Part shown: in pieces, positions 48,348-63,300 of the stretch
Layout: every line of letters starts with the position of its first letter
Numbering within the stretch: the first letter of the stretch is position 1
NCBI GenBank assembly: GCA_030248065.1
Contig: JASAMV010006961.1
Span: forward strand, 1 to 64,000
Direction: 5' to 3'
From: Rhynchonema sp. JSB1_4
Taxonomy: Eukaryota; Nematoda; Chromadorea; Monhysterida; Xyalidae
DNA length: 64,000 nucleotides
Translations under genes and position numbers: made by a program
The notes under the pieces: model-generated
The model's database searches: none
Told to the model about the DNA's origin: nothing
Seen by the model: the letters and a program-made list of their open reading frames with translations, nothing else

Positions 48348-51300
48348 GCTCAAAACATTCCAGAACCAGCGAAACGCAGAGCGTTGTTGGCGAACAGCAG
48401 CGGACGTCGGCCGAAGGCCCTTCATCGACGTTTACCAACATCGTGGACTTGGATGCCAGCGTGAATCAATTGTTCGAACCTCTCATTGCAACTTTTGATA
48501 GTGACGAGTAAGTTTGGCCGTGGGGATTGGTACAATGCGTGCACGCGAGTTGTGCTGGATGTAGTGTAGTTCCTGGGGCGGGGTCTCCCCTCGGGTACGC
48601 TATTTGCCCTTCGGTGATGCACTATCGAGAACAGTTTGCCCTGTTTTTTAACGGAAATTATTATTCTGATGAAAAAGGGGACCCGGTTTTATTTCAGAGA
48701 ATAAACCGGTTCTTTTCCGGTCGGAGCTATATGGATTGTTTGAAAAAATGTACGCTGTTGCTTGTTGCAGACAGGGTACAAACGTGACGGAATCGGATGT
48801 GTACAAATTGTATCGCGTGCTGCAACTCGAATACGACACGACGACTGGCTCGTTGGCGCGTTCTGATCAGACTGACGCCGATTGCAACTACTACGCGCTG
48901 CAATTGAAGTTCTTTCGTCTGTTTGTCAGGAAATATCACGCGTTCTTCGGTGAACATCAAGGTTAAATTTCCAAAAGAGTTTGTGTCAGTATGTGCAACG
49001 GTCAAAATCGATGAGAAATTTTGCCGGCTGCATCGGATAATCGGACAATGCTCGTCGTGCGACGTGCGTGACACGTTTTATAATGTTAGCAAACCGAACA
49101 ATGTGCACGCAGCAAAATTTTGATTTTATTACACTATTTGGTGGTAAGAACGTAACTTGTCGGCTTTTTTTGAACCTGCTTTGAACAATAAATGATGATG
49201 TTTCAGATACGATACAATGGATGATCAGTGTTCTGGTGTCAGCGACGAAACTGCAATTGCGAGCTGAACTCACCGAATTATTACAGCAAACGTCCGCTGA
49301 TCTGTTCATTTATTTGAATGCTGAAAACCGACAGCAATGTTTGGATCGTGCTTTGTGTGTTGTCAGTGGTTGGTTGCTTTCTTTGATGTACCTTTATTTT
49401 CCCCGTTTCGTTGGTTTCTTCTGTGTTAGCCTCACAAGGCTACCGTTTGTTCGAGAAAACTGGAATTCACCATTACAACAGGGCTCGCTGAACTCAATGG
49501 TGGTTTTCGGACTTTGGACCATATGGAAGAGGAAAAGTATTGGATAACGATGTGCGATAAATCGATAAAATTGAAGCCAAATGTCAAGCAAACCGTCGAG
49601 ATATTGCCGTTGAAAATCAAATTCGACCACATTTTGCAAGCGGATCGTGTGCTTCGCGTGATTTGGTTCGTTTATTAGGAGCACGTGGTTTGTTTCGTTT
49701 GGTTTGCGACACCACTGCCGATATTTCTCGCTTACAGCGGCATTCTGACTACGAACACTGATCACGTCTTGCAATTTGATGGACACCGACAAACGCGTGT
49801 CTGGCTCAGCACGTTGCAATTGGTTGTCAATGAATCCTGGACCGTAAAGGCGGTGAGTTCAAGTGATCGTTTGGGCAGTGCACGTTAGCCAATCGTCAAC
49901 TTTAATCGAGTTTGTTCACGGTTTGTTGGATTGCAGCCTGCCCTCTGGCTTCTGTGCCATTTGATTCGACGCACGGATCGTTCAGTGGATGGACAGGTTG
50001 TGCTGTGTGCTGTCGACACCATGCTTGCCTTGACACAATTGGTCAGCACATTCCCTTGCGGCCAGACACAGCCGACGTTAGTTCATCGTCGTTGTGCTGG
50101 TTTATTGTCGATTTATTCGCAGTTGTTTTTTACGACTTTATCGTCATCGTTTTCCAGCTGCTACGATTCGGTGACGGCGTTGTGTGCGATCATGTCTGAA
50201 TGTGGGCGGCAATTCAAGCAACTCACCGATTCACTCAAGCATCGATCACCAACGAAAATCAGTGGCGCAATGCAGATGGTGAATTATGACATGTTGTTCG
50301 AATGTGTGCAACGATCACTGTCCTATTTGCATGTCAACAAACAGGTATTCAGTTGAGGCTATGTTCATGACTATGATGGATTTGTTCGCCAGAAGCATTT
50401 GTTCACCTGACAAATGTTCCCATAATTTAACCCGTCTCCTATACTGGCGGAAAAATCGGTTTATTTATATTTCGTGAAAAACTGAAAAAAACGAAAAAAG
50501 CCGATAAAGAACCGCAGTGTACAAGGATGGGGGAAGTCATTGTGACAAAAATAGTTGAAACAAGCCACATTGACACCAAAGCCGTTCTGAAGGTATTTTT
50601 CCCAACTCCTGTCAACAACTAGAAAATTTAGTGAAAAAAAACCGACGTTTCTTGGAGCCGGTTGAGGTTTTCTCACGTCCCAGATGGACCCAATTTTTTT
50701 CGTAAAAAACGATTTTCTCCATCCGCGTGTATACCATCTTCATGTTCCCGCAGCACCATCTACACGCGACAACGACGTACAGCTGTGCGGCCGATGCACT
50801 GCCAAGTGGCGTGTTCACATCGTTGATCGGTGAGTTGACCGCGTCCGTTTGTCCGTTGTTGGCCGCGTTTGACGAGTTCGACCGACAAACTGACCAAGAA
50901 ATGAAGACAATGAGACGGCAGAAATCGATCCGCTTGTTGACCACCGTCGCCAGTCAGGCGTTCGGCCTTGCGCTCCGAGTGCGACAAAATCGAGGCGTTC
51001 GTTGTACTTTTTCACACTGTTTGCTTGTTTGTTAGCCCGGTCTCGGAACAGCGGTTTCGCCAAGTCGCTCGTAATCGGGTCTGTTTCAAATATCGAACCG
51101 CCCATAGTTGAAGTTGTTAGAATAACAAATAACTTGTTGGTGGCAGAGTGTTTTGTACTCATGAAATGGCTGACTGCCTCGTTGAAAAATCTGGTCAAAC
51201 GGCAGGCCCGAGAAGCACCTCATTCGTTACATGCAGATGCAGAGGTCATTGTACTCCGTTGTGTGCTGTGATATCATTTCTTGAACAATCTGCAGGCAAC

Positions 51301-54300
51301 TCTGTCGCTCTTCAAGGCAGCTTGCAGCGCACTCAATCAATATGACAGGTTGGTACATGATAGCATATACATGTATTTGGTGAATTCTTTTTGGTTGTTA
51401 CCCAGCGAAACGTAGGCGTAGTTAGATCTCCAAAAATATCAAAATATGTTTTAAAATTCTTCCATTCACAAGTAATCTTTTGTCGTACTCTCGCATCCTT
51501 TTACGCAAGTGTACATTGATGTTGTTCTCATCACACTTTCTTGCAGTCTCGTGTTGTCCATCGAATTGCTTATGGGACGAATTTTTTAAAGTTATCCGGC
51601 TTAGATCTTGCTGTTGCTCTGCAGGACAATTTGCAGAGAAAAACTACGTGTAAGACACACTTCTTTTAGTTCTTTCGGAGGAGCAGCAAAATCTGAGCCA
51701 TCCAACTTCAAAAAAGTCGTCTCATGAGCAATTGAGTACTCTCTGTGATACCCGTTTGTCGAGCTTGTTTGTTTTACAGAGCCAACGCGAGACCGACGAC
51801 GCTTGAACTGATCAACAGCCTTGTCGAATCAACCCTGAATACTGACTGCATGTCATCGGAATTTGTATGTTGTCCTGTTTGATAGCTAAAAGACCAGCTG
51901 GAAGGTTCTACGATTGCTAACGCTCACAAGTGTACGATCGCACTGCGCAAGATGCGTTGTTCCGTTATCCCAATCCCCCTGTTCAATTTGTCAGATTTCA
52001 AAATCAACTTCGAAAAACACCAAGGTCTTTCTTGATGGACCGCGGTCACCAAGTTGCGATACGATTTTAAGTTTGTGTACAACCCAATCACCAATTGTGT
52101 CGTGTATCGGAAAACAGTCTGTAGTTTCACCCAAAAACGTACCACCACCACATGTTCCCACAGATGTGCAACTGGCTTGACGTGATCACATGCGTTGTTC
52201 GTCTCTACCAGCACCTGCCGACGACCACAGACGCGCACGCGTGTTGTACGATGGCGAATGCTTTGGTGTCGTTGTTGTTGATCACACCGTTGAAACAGAC
52301 GTACGTTCAACCTTGGGAGTTCAATTTTCGAAAACCTTCGACGTTTTTTGAGCTTTCATTGATCTGTCAACTAAACAGTGCGTAGCAAAACAAAGTGATT
52401 CGGCAACGCTTGTGTCGCGTGTGGTTGTGTAGTCTTATTTGATGTGAGCACGTAGGATTAGTTGTCCTGAAATATCTTAAGCTACCAGAGTGCCCAACAA
52501 AATCAATATAAATTGACAGCAATCGGAGTGCGCTGTTGACAGCGTTGCGATGCATTTCAACAATGATGACCATCGACGAATCTGTGCGTCGGCAGATGTT
52601 TCACACTTTCATTGGCACAACAGTGCTGGTGACCAAGTTTGGTGGGTACTCTTGTTTTGTTGCATGTTGTGTCTGTAAAATATTGTAACGGCCGTATAAA
52701 ATCGAGCACATTTTCTCGTTGCCAGTGAATGAGCGACAGTTCGACGGCAATCCAGTGCGCACGCCGATCTTCAGCGCACGATGTTTGGCGTTGCTGTGTA
52801 TTCCGTGGCAAATGGTCAGTTGTTGAGGACACAGTAACTAAAATGAACGCGACATTTGTTGCGAAAGTGCTGCTGCCTGATTTTCAAGGACATCACACAA
52901 ACGATACGGCAGATGAAATCGCGTGCGCAACGAACGCCGAACGCGGGCCCCGACAGTGATTTGTTGTCGTGTTTGGCGCAGGTCGACAATGTTGCTGAGA
53001 AAATGCCGCAGGCTGTTCGCATCGGTAAACTCTTGCCTCTTTTCTATCGTGGTTTATTTTCGATGTTCTCTATCTTTTCATTCCTTCTGCTAACGTCCAG
53101 AAATGCTTAAAAATGTAGACGTTGGTCTTTTTTTACTTGAGAATGAGCTTTCAAAAATGTTTTTGGATGGAGGAATACACCGAACTATTGGTTCTGTCAC
53201 ACGCGTGGCAATGGTTTAGCTCTGTTGCGTAAATGATTTCGCTAACTCAGCACGTGGATTCTTCACGTATTGCAAAAGTCACAACAAATTTCGAGGATTT
53301 GCAACTGGAACCAGAGCTTGTGCTCGCTCAGATTGAATTTAAGCTTAGTACATTTTTTCAGCAACGCAAGCGAAAACAATTACGCTCGAGGCGATCGCGA
53401 CGCTCAGGGATCTGAAAGTAGCCGATTCGTTGCGCGAAATGATTCTCTACGAATCCTTGGTTGGAAACTGCTTTTGCGATCAGAAAGGTAATCGCCTTTT
53501 TGCTAAAGTTCTGTATTTTGTTCATGCAGTGCAACAGCGCTCTTCAAAAAGAAGCCTTCGTCTGTGCGCCTTTGTTTCTGCGAACGGTGCTCAATTCGTA
53601 CAACACCGGCATCAAGCTCATCAATAATTGTTTGCTGTAAGTGACTGAATGATCTTTTCAAAGTTTTTGCACAATTTCACTAATCGAACATTCGACATTG
53701 TTTGTGCAGCACTCGACTTGCGAATGCGCCCGACGACGTGCTGCCGTCGATGACTCGGTGTTTGGCGCGAATGTTGTGTCTGGCCACAAACACCAATCGC
53801 AACACCGTCACTGCGGCAAGGTGACCCGGGGGGGGAACAAAGAAAAACAAAAAAAAACAAAACAACACAAAAAAACAAAAACAACAAAAAAAACAAAAAA
53901 AAACCCAAACCAACCAAAACCCCCCCCCGTCGTTGTTGTTGGAAACTAGTGGAGTACTTACCGTGTAGTTATAATTGTATAATATTGGCACGTACACGTT
54001 TGCACCCCTAAAAGTCCTCTGTTGTATTTTTTGTTCAGAATGCCTGATTCTTCGCCCAGTCTCACATTAAAGTCGATTTCCTTCGCTTCAGGTGTCCGAA
54101 ACAAAGCTCAATCTGCTGTGCTAAATGTGACCGATTGTGCGCGAAATGTGCATCGAAAGTTGATCACACCGAAACGAACAAGATTCTGTTGCCTGATTTC
54201 GTGCTCGCAGCGCTCAATGTTGTGGCCAGCACGGCACGCAAGAATGAACAAGTCAAAATTGGTTGGTTTGATTGCTATGATCTGCTAGTATCGTGTTTCC

Positions 54301-57300
54301 GTTGTAGTTAGAAATTCGATCAACGCCAAAAGAACAGCATTCGGTATCGCTGAAATTTAGCGCACGTCGAATTTCTGCACACGGTGCTCGTGCATTTCGA
54401 AGTGTTGGACGCGCAAGTGCGAGAGAAACTCAGCAAAATCGTTGTCGATACGTTCCCGTTCATGCATGAAACATCATTGGAGCTGCGACGAGCATACTTG
54501 TGCGTTTCGGTATTATGTTTTGTTTATTGGCTGTCAGTTTTCGAATTTCGTGTGTGCATCACAGCGTGGCACCTAAAATTCACACCGCCAGGCCCGCTGT
54601 GAAACAATCTGGCTGGGGGTAGGTCTTGTCGCGGCTAGCCTATGGGTTTGGCTAATTTCTTGATAAAGCCTTTCGAGCAGGTGACACATTAGAATTTGAT
54701 CAGTTTCCTTTGACACGAAAAAGCCGACCCAACTCAAATAGCGAGCCCGGCCCAACAGCGACGTTGATTTTTAGCAGTGATCAATTGCAGACAACTACTG
54801 ACACACGTCGGTCCGGTGTTGTGTGTGGACGATGCAAATGAACATGTGTCCGAGTGTCTGCAGAGGGCACTGGTTGCGCTCGATTCACTTGGCGATTCAG
54901 GCAATGCCAACTTTGACAATCATCACGACGCTGATGAGCAGTATTGGCTGGTCGATTATTTGGTCGTGTTGATACAGTGAGTTGTGTCGTTGTCCAGCTG
55001 CTCTGGATCCCTTTTTGTCTCGATAATATCTGTAATCGACCGCGGTAAGCATGTAAGGTTAGGAAAAATGGCAGGCGGCCCTAGCAGCTGCAAGGTGCCA
55101 CTTCACTCACATGCACAAATTCTATCAATGGCTCTATGTGTGTGAGATTGTACGAAGTATACTCTGACAATACTTTTGGGAGAAACTTTTCAAACGCGTT
55201 GCCTGATCCGTAAAGCACACGCAACTGGCGCAGCCAGCTGAGTTTCGTAGCATTTCGCAAATCACTACGTTAGACTTGTGTGTTGAGTGGCTGGCAGTCA
55301 CTTGACCGCTGCAGCTAATGCACGCATAATGAGCTTTACTGATCAGGCAACGCGTTTGAAAAGTTTCTCCCAAAAGTATTGTACGAAGTACCCATGTTGA
55401 TAACACGATCAGACACGCAACACAAGGCAAGCTGCGTGACACGCTGTTCGTCAAGCTGGTACTCGTTGCTGTGATGGACACTGGACAGTCTGCTGAACGC
55501 AAGGTGAGTTTGTCTCGTATACGATCCTCCACCCATACTCACCACCTGATTTGTGTTTTGTCGACAGGCATCGCACGTTCACGCACGACTGCAAACATTG
55601 GCAGCGACCCGGGGTGTGACACTGCAACAGTTGTACGACGAACATGTGCAGGAGATCATGCGATTCGTGTGTGCGCAGTTGAGGGGCGATATTCAGGTGC
55701 TGCTGCTTGATTTTGTCCATCGCATAAATGTGGAGACCGGGCTTTGTCAATTTGATTTGGACGGTTCATATCTACTGGTTGACTGACCGACATTTTTTAC
55801 CAGCGTAAAAGTTGTCGTTCTTTGCTACTGCAACAACGTTGACACCAATCAGAACTTGTGTTGCAGACCGACCACCGCATGCGAGAACGAAAATTTGATA
55901 GCACGGCCTTTGAACTTTCAGGATCTGTGCACTCCGTCAACTCCAACTACAGACACAAACGGTACCAATCAAGCAGCGTCAAATCTCAGTGATGAAAGTG
56001 GCACATCAATTGTGAAAAGGTATACCATGGAAACCAGTGTTGCAGTTGGTCAAGCTGGTCGAGCTAGCAGCTAGTCAGAGAGGGTTCGCCAAGTAATTCT
56101 TTGCAGTTAGGAGAGCATGACCCAAATTTATGACAAAATTACCTGCTGAACCACATTTTTTGCCATTTTCGAGCGAACTAGGTGGAACCTATGTAATGAC
56201 ATGTAGTTTCATTTGACGTCTGACCCTTTTGTCATAGATTTATGTGTGGGATCCATTGCCTGTATTGATGCATTCTTGTCGTTGATGCTCGCAGATCAAC
56301 ATCAGTGAGTCCGCCGCCAGACGTAAAGACGCGAATTGTTGATGTGCTCACACGATTGGCGTTGCTGTTCGATTGGCCCGATTTGAACAGCTGGTTGAGT
56401 GAGGTGAGACCTAACGTACTCTGTGAGTGTAAAGGGATGCGAGAGCATTGTGTGACTGTTGTATTTAGCAAATTATTGAAAAAAATTAATTGTTCTCCTG
56501 TCTACGCCTAGGTTTCTCGGGGTATTCGAGACCATAAATAAATATGTAAAGCTGTATAGTTCTTGAGATTTGGTGGTTCCTTTGGCGCAGGAGAACGAGT
56601 CAATCATGTGCGCGCAGTTGATTGTGCACGATTCCCGATCGGATGGTGTGAGCGAACATGTGTTGTTGAAGTTCATGGCCACTCAAGTAGGTTTATGTGA
56701 TTTGACGGAGCACATACGCTGATTTTTTTCGGGAGCAAATCTTCCGTACTCCAGATTGAGCTTGATATTTATTACGGGCCTACCTGTATTCTATTTGCCA
56801 TGCATTCTCGAATGATTCTGCGATCCTTTGTTGCTGCCTCGATCATAACATTCGTTCATACTTGAGCGTCAAACGAACGTGCACTGCATGCTCATCCACG
56901 CGATGCACAAGATCCTGGTGCGCATGGCGTTGGAGTCAAGCGACACGGCTGCCACACAGCGATATCTGGAGAAGGAGGGACGTGTGGCTGCTAGCAGACA
57001 ATCCTGGACGGTTTGTGGCTGGGGGGGGAGTGGGCTGCTTGTTGTTTTGTTCGTGCGTGATGGCATTCGAACGCACCAGTTCGTTGAGCGAAGCAGCTGT
57101 GGTTCGATGAACGAAGCTGGCGCGCGTGTGCTGCTGCTAGCGCGCCCGCGTCCGTTTACGGCCGCAGCAGGGCAAGTGGCGATTAACCTTGTCACTGCTG
57201 TCGTTCGTTCTGATACGTGAAAGTTGGACAGGTTTTTTCCAGCCCAGTTGTATAGTCCAACAACAGCTAATGCAGAATTTATGTCCTCTGCCTTGCCTGA

Positions 57301-60300
57301 TCCGCCAAGCACATAACGCGTGATGCAACATTACAAGCACAGACAGGCAGTGAGCTTGTGTGTGTGTTGGCTGGCTGCGTGAGTGTGTTTATAATGTTGC
57401 ATCTCGCGTTATGTGCTTGGCGGATCAGGCAACGCAGTGGACATAAATTCTGCATTAGCTGTTGTTGGACTATATTCTACCAGTGTAAAAGTGGTTTACT
57501 TCCCCCACACCTCGTGGTCGTAGACCGTTTCATGTTTACTACGACTAGGGAGCACGGACCTATGAGCGCATTGTAACAGTAACCCCAACAGTACTATCTG
57601 TCTGTCAATCGCAGTTCGAGCGTTACGTTGCGTGGTCGGCGTACAAGTGCATCATTGAACTGTTGCTGCATTTATCGATCGACGAGTCGAAGATCGTGCG
57701 AATGTTGGAATGTGTGGCCGCCGTGCCAGCCATCGACTTGAATACGTCATCTGATGATGCGCCGAATAATGGTGCTGATCGTAATAATGGTAGGTTGGGG
57801 CCCGTCCTTTCTTTGCTCAAAATGCTCAGTTTCGGGCCCCGCATTGACTCGGCAGAGTTCACAGAAACGCATTAATCCGTTTGACACTGTTGTATCAAAA
57901 TGTGCCAAAATTTGACAGATATGGCGAATGTTTCAGGCGATCTGGACTTCAATCACATCCTGCCACTGTTGCTTGAGTCAAGACTGCTCGGTGTTTTGCT
58001 GGCCTTCCAAAATGAGTTCATCAAACAGGTGAATGCCGGACTGGTTTCTGGCTTGTATCCAGTAGCATGCCAGTATGTTTTTCATGATTCACCACATTTA
58101 AGTTCGCACCCAGAGGACTGAATTTTGGGTGCAATTTGCATCAAGCTGCAATCTCAGGTTTAGGTGCTATCCCCACATTTTCACAGAATTTCATTTTGCG
58201 GGCGAAATATGAAAATTCAAGTATAACATTATAATTTGTAGGCGCAAACGAAATTTTTTTGGTCGGATTTTTTTATCTAGAAATTCAAAAAAAGCACAAG
58301 GCTTACAACGACATTGCAGACGGTGTCCTACAAACACAAACTGCGCGTGCTGCACAGTCTGCGTCTGTTGATGGAACATCTGCGTGGCACGTCGCTGTTG
58401 CGCGGTTGTCAACCGAAACTTCTGAATGTGCTCAGAGCCGCCTCGGATCAGCACAAGCTCGCTGACGATGTACCCGCCTTGTGGTGCGTTCCGCATTTCA
58501 TTGTGTTCACACCAGTGGCGGATTTTGGCTTTTCTCCAAGGGAGAAGCCAATTCCAAAAAGTCATTTTTATCTAGTGCTTGTTACATTTTTGAAAAGTCA
58601 TTCTTATCCAGTGCTTATTCAGAATTTCGCGCCTAATATAATACAAAATGTGACTGTGTGAAAATTTGGCACTTTTTACGAGTGCGAAAGCTAAATGTGA
58701 TTGAAAATAGGTGTACCTGACGCGCGAAGCGCGCGATTTTTGGACTTTTGAAGTGTACCATATCAGAATGGAAATCCTGCGATTTAGAGGTTCTCTTTCA
58801 TTCTTCTTTTCGAAACGGTGCCTCTCCTTCAGGGGCGAAATAGAACAAAAGGGGGCCATGGCCCAATGGATCCGTCCGTGGTTCACATTAGAGTATTTTG
58901 AGTATGTTGACAGCGGTTGTAGATGTTGAAGTCTTCTTTTTTTGAAGAAAGGCAATTGGAAAGCTCGTGTATGACAACATTATAGGCATTCGTTCATATC
59001 AATGTTGTCGACATCGAGTCTTACCGAGCTGCTGCCTCAGCTGATAGTGGCCACGTATCCGTTGTTTGCGCAGAAGAATATGGACGACTTTTTACATCAG
59101 TTGTTGGGTACGACTGGTTGACCGTTGCCGTTTATTTGCCAATGTCTTGTTGTTTTTTGTTACGGGACCATTTATACTTGAGAAACTAGGGTTGAGGTTG
59201 GACCTAAAATATATCCACTTTGTATTGATCCTCCATGAGAAAACTCCAACATAGTAAAACAATATTTTGAACCATATCTTGTTCGTGGTTAACTTCCGAA
59301 GACGTAACACTTTCAATATTGTTTATAATCCATTGTGTTGTTGTGTTTAGTTGTGCGTCGCGACGATTTGACTGGTTGTCAAACGTGGCAGGACCTGTTG
59401 TCAGTGTTGTACACGGACGCAACGCACGGGCATCGATTGAGAGGCTTCGCACCAACACCGTCAGCTGACTGGGAACGATCGGTGCAGGCCTGTGTCAGAT
59501 TGATCGATATACGACAGACTGATCTGCAGGTTGTTTGCTTCTTCGATATGGCCGGCATGCACTTTGGTAGCATCTGGGTTGGCAGTGGGCACCCGACTAG
59601 AACTTTTACTCTGGTGTAATTTACCATTGTTGAAACATTACTACCTTGTCAGGGTTAGAACCTTGGCGCCAGCGAAGTGCACGCAGGCCACGATTATGAC
59701 CCATGCGCACGAGCCAAACGCAAGATACAAAGCGCCTTTATCCGTTCAGGTTTTGGCATTGCAAAAACTGTCGACAACGTTGCGGGACACGCTCAGTGGC
59801 GAAGGATATGTGAATTGTTTGAAACCGAACGAACAAGGCGTTATCAACCCGTTGATGGTCAATGTTGTGCAGGTTCGTCGCTTGGAGCGCGCTACTTTAC
59901 GATTGGCGACATCCTATACGCTGGTCGAGTTGTCTAGAAATCGGCGAATATGCAATCGTGCGAAGTTATTCCACAGTTTTCGCCAAATCACGTTTAATTC
60001 AACCAACTATGATTGCAATTCCATCCGCCCAACAAACGAAGATCAGCAGTTTATGACGATATTTGATGATGTTGCAGACACTGATGCAAACGATGCGCGG
60101 TTGCGACCACCTGGCACTGCAACGTCTGTGTGCTGAATGCCTGGGTGTGTTGGGCGCTATCGACCCCGGACTGTTGTGTCAGAACACGAATACGCTCGGA
60201 TACAGGTATAGTACATCAGAGATGCTCAACAAGGAGAGCGTGTGCTTGGGACAGTAACTTGATTCGAATGTATGTTTTATGTTTGTCACTCAAGATTGTA

Positions 60301-63300
60301 GGTGGTTGGTGTTCCTTCTGGATGGCACACAGAGAACAAACTGCTGATACCTTGACCCTGCAACACACAAAATGTTTGCAGTTCATCAATCAAGGACACA
60401 ATTGAGTTTGCCGAATTCAATGGCGGCGCGGATGTTGACTGCAGATGGCAATTCGGTGGGTTGCAAGCCGCAAAGAAGAACAGTGAACATTTCGTTGCTG
60501 AGTTGACTTCTCGAAGCCGAACTTGTGTTTTTATGTTCATATATGTATATCCAACACACCGGCCCCTACCCCATTAGCTGGTAACTATGAATCAACATCG
60601 GTCTGTGGTCACTGTCAAACTTCGGGCTTGGCCAGATTTTTGATCAACCGCAACGTTTGACACCGGAATTATTTCAAAATTGTCTTTTATGGCCAAACTC
60701 GAAAATGCGATACTGATCACAGTGCAAAGTTGATGTTTAGTACGGGAGACGATCTACAATTTTTGTATATCTCTCCTATACGGACTCAGGTGCTGCATTG
60801 CTGCAAGAAATGTACACATGTCTGCTGTCAGTGACTGATCCCGAGCTGAATGATCAGTGCTCATTGGCCGTGCAACAAACACTCGAAGCGTTGGGATGTG
60901 CGACCGCGGTCAGTTTCGAGTTGACACGTTATTGCGACCTGCGAGTTTTCACAATTCGCGTGCGGGTTTTGAATTTTTATTACGAACATAAGTTATAGCT
61001 CACATGCATTGTGGATGCAGCCTTATTTGTAGACCGCGAACAACATTTATTAGTGCAAGAACGCTTGTGGAATGCTTGTTATTCGAACCAATTCTAAATG
61101 CACTGAATAAGAAATCTGGCTAAAAACCAGGAAGTCCGAGACCGAGGTTGCCATTTACAACAGCCCTTTGTTGATTCTTATCATATTTCGACCATTATGT
61201 ATGACACACAGGAGCGTCGCGAGCAAGCGAACACGCGAGTCTACCAACTGTGGCATCATCTGCCGGACTCAGTGCGTGAGGTGTTGTCCCCGTTGTTGCG
61301 CACCAAATACAGAGAGGGCACGCAGATGCATGAGGACAAACCGCTGCATCCGTTGGTGCTGCATTGTGCCACCTACGCTGAATGGATTGTACTCTGGAGC
61401 AAGACTGTCGTCGCACAGGTTTGCCGTTGTTGATCTGCCAATCTCATGAGTCAAACATTTATTTGAATTTTACTTGCTTATAAAGACGTGGGTCGTGCAT
61501 AAACGATGATGTTTCGATAACATCTGCTGTCTGACGACGATTGTGTTTGCTTGGCCCAAGCCGTGCACCTACTGCTATGGTAATGTTTGCATTCAGCTAC
61601 AACCGGGCGGTGCACGCAAACTGTTCAACGCCGCACAACGCATGTCGATGGCCGATCTGAGCTTTGCACAATTCCTGCTGCCCCACATTCTCATACAAGC
61701 ACTCCGGGAGGGACATGTCAACACAGTCACCAAGGTGGTTACATACGAGCTCCAGCCAGTTTTGGTGTACCTCTGACAGATATATCCAAAAAAAGTAATC
61801 AAATTATGTCCACTGTGCACCCCACAACATTTTGGTGGCTGGCTGCGTGGGTGTGTTTATAATCCTGCACACCACCAACAACATACCACTGGTCACTTAT
61901 TGGACTATACTACTGGTCACTTTTTTTTCAAATTGTATTGAGCAATTTTTTATTTTCCATCTATATCGTTTTGGTTTCTTGTCATGCTGTCACGCTGTGG
62001 AAGAACTCATCAAAGTCGTGGAATGCTCCCGCCACAGAATGGTTGGTCATTTCACCACTGGATTGTGTTGCAGATGAAAGAGGAGCTGGTGTGCGTGCTG
62101 GGCACGACCGTGCGTGTGGTGCCGTTCGCTGACATGGCTGTGCGCACCGTGCTGCGATTCATCGACATACTCAATGTGTGGTGCAATCATCCGCAGGTCA
62201 CTGCCAATTTGAATGGTTCGTGGTCGGGGCTGTGTTTATTGATGGGAATTATCTGGGCACCGCTCGTGGCACCTGTTCTGCCGAGCGCGCGGCACTAGAT
62301 TGGCGCGAACGACACCCAAGTTCACGGTATACATTACAGTGACGTTGCAGCAGGTGGATACTGCCTTACCTAATTGTTTGGTTGAATGTTTATTTTCAGA
62401 AACAGCCCAGATCCGTGCGTCCATTCATGAATTCACTCAATCACTCAAGCGTTTGCCCGTTGAAAATCAGGCAAGTACAACGCGTCAGGATCACATTCCG
62501 CTCGACGTTAACCACGCAACCGCATCCTTATTGTGCGACGCTGCGGTCAAGTGTGCGTCTTATGCCAGGTCGGTCTTGTTGGCCAATCGCTTTTATTTTT
62601 TTGTGTTCTTTTTTCTTTCGATTTGGTCTGACTAATCATGACTGTGCTTTACGGATTGGCTTGTGGCCTGCCTGCACCTTGCACGGTGGTAAAAATATAC
62701 TTTGTATGCTTTGTTGTGGGCACGTGCGCAAACGCTTATGACGCGTGGAGGGCTTTCTTCACGCGTCATGTGCGTTTTTACGTGCCCACCAAGCACATCC
62801 GCATACATATATGGCTGAAGTTGTTTGAATTTTCAGGGCCGTAATGCTCACGGAGGATATTCAGTTCGGTGAGGATTGTACGGAAACGCAAAAGGCCGAC
62901 ACGTTTCGCAGACTGCAGGTTCCAATGAATTAAAACATTATAATTATAGCCGTCGAAATTCGTTCTGTAAGCGTCCAATCCCTTGGTCCAGCAATACTAC
63001 GCCCGTCTCGGTGACACGGACAGTGTGGCCGGTGCACTGGTGCACATCGCGTCCATTTGCGAACCGAACGCCAACGAATTGATATTGGCGTATGAAAGTG
63101 TCGGTAATTACACCGCTGCACTGCCGTACCATCAGCTGAGGGTTAGTGACCGACATTAATTTTGTTTACAATCAACGCGGGTGCTTCAATCAAAGATATG
63201 ACCTACCCAGCTTGCCATTTATCGACTTCATTTACTGGTCATACTAATTTCGACCAGCATGATAGCTTTTCATTGGATGCTTGGGAACGGTTTCCTCGCT

